Assembly: GCA_963786295.1 (NCBI GenBank)
Contig: CAWAYV010000049.1
Coordinates: forward strand, 62,001 to 126,000
Direction: 5' to 3'
Origin: JACCZX01 sp963786295
Lineage (GTDB): Bacteria > Pseudomonadota > Gammaproteobacteria > Burkholderiales > Burkholderiaceae_F
DNA: 64,000 bases
Shown in pieces: positions 62,400 to 64,000 of the stretch. Numbering within the stretch: the first letter of the stretch is position 1; every line of letters starts with the position of its first letter. The position numbers and the translations under genes are program-made. Under the pieces are notes generated by a model. It had not been told where the DNA came from. It ran no database searches and was given only the letters and a program-made list of their open reading frames with translations.

Positions 62400-64000
<1,601 letters not shown>

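Overview
The window looks like a chromosomal segment of a GC-rich betaproteobacterium, probably Burkholderiales or a close relative. The basis is gene content and gene order, not a marker gene: fbp-pepN, darP(yjgA)-mog divergent from pmbA, argH-algZ-algR-hemC-hemD-hemX-hemY, a DUF4212/sodium-solute-symporter pair, and trxB ... ftsK-lolA-rarA-serS-tRNA-Ser. Most of it is housekeeping DNA. There is no phage, plasmid, CRISPR array or full-length IS element.

Layout. 0-8.9 kb: end of a quinone oxidoreductase, a frameshifted secreted rhodanese, fbp-pepN, an EamA exporter, a GlcG-like protein, an M20 peptidase and gluQ. 8.9-14.6 kb: two tandem membrane PAS-GGDEF proteins. 14.7-19 kb: pirin, DoxX, esterase-mog-darP and pmbA. 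19.1-22.3 kb: a TakP-type TRAP transporter split over both strands. 22.3-30.2 kb: argH, a roughly 280-bp element with inverted-repeat ends, algZ-algR and hemCDXY. 30.8-41.4 kb: a long minus-strand cluster for solute (probably acetate) sensing and uptake. In transcription order it holds a small membrane protein, a symporter-histidine kinase, a receiver, a membrane pseudokinase-exonuclease, a CBS/DUF294 nucleotidyltransferase, a small membrane protein, a TPR protein, DUF4212 and an ActP-like symporter with a terminator. 41.5-49.9 kb: aldehyde dehydrogenase, ppa, EamA, a FemAB-like acetyltransferase, nadE, glnB, an Smr protein, trxB and two tiny membrane ORFs. 50-53 kb: a badly frameshifted LytS-LytS-LytTR operon. 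53.2-60.6 kb: ftsK-lolA, a 1.6-kb insertion of gene relics, rarA, serS and tRNA-Ser(CGA). 60.6-64 kb: a small Cys-containing protein, dodecin, a DUF72 protein and the first 533 codons of acetyl-CoA synthetase.

How the genes relate. HemC and HemD make uroporphyrinogen III, and HemX/HemY belong to the same pathway operon behind an AlgZ/AlgR pair, as in pseudomonads. The 31-41 kb cluster and acsA at the right edge fit a lifestyle built on acetate and organic acids, together with a TakP-like 2-oxoacid TRAP system and fructose-bisphosphatase for gluconeogenesis.

The most unusual objects are: a protein joining membrane/HAMP/PAS and degenerate kinase regions to a complete DEDDh exonuclease; a LytS-type kinase lacking its phospho-acceptor histidine; a three-hairpin repeat lying within a duplicated 5' end of an EamA gene; and strongly clustered frameshifts. 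About 20 lie between 1-15.7 kb and 47.9-58.5 kb, and none were found in the 32 kb between. That pattern could reflect real decay or local sequence quality, and the sequence alone cannot decide between them.
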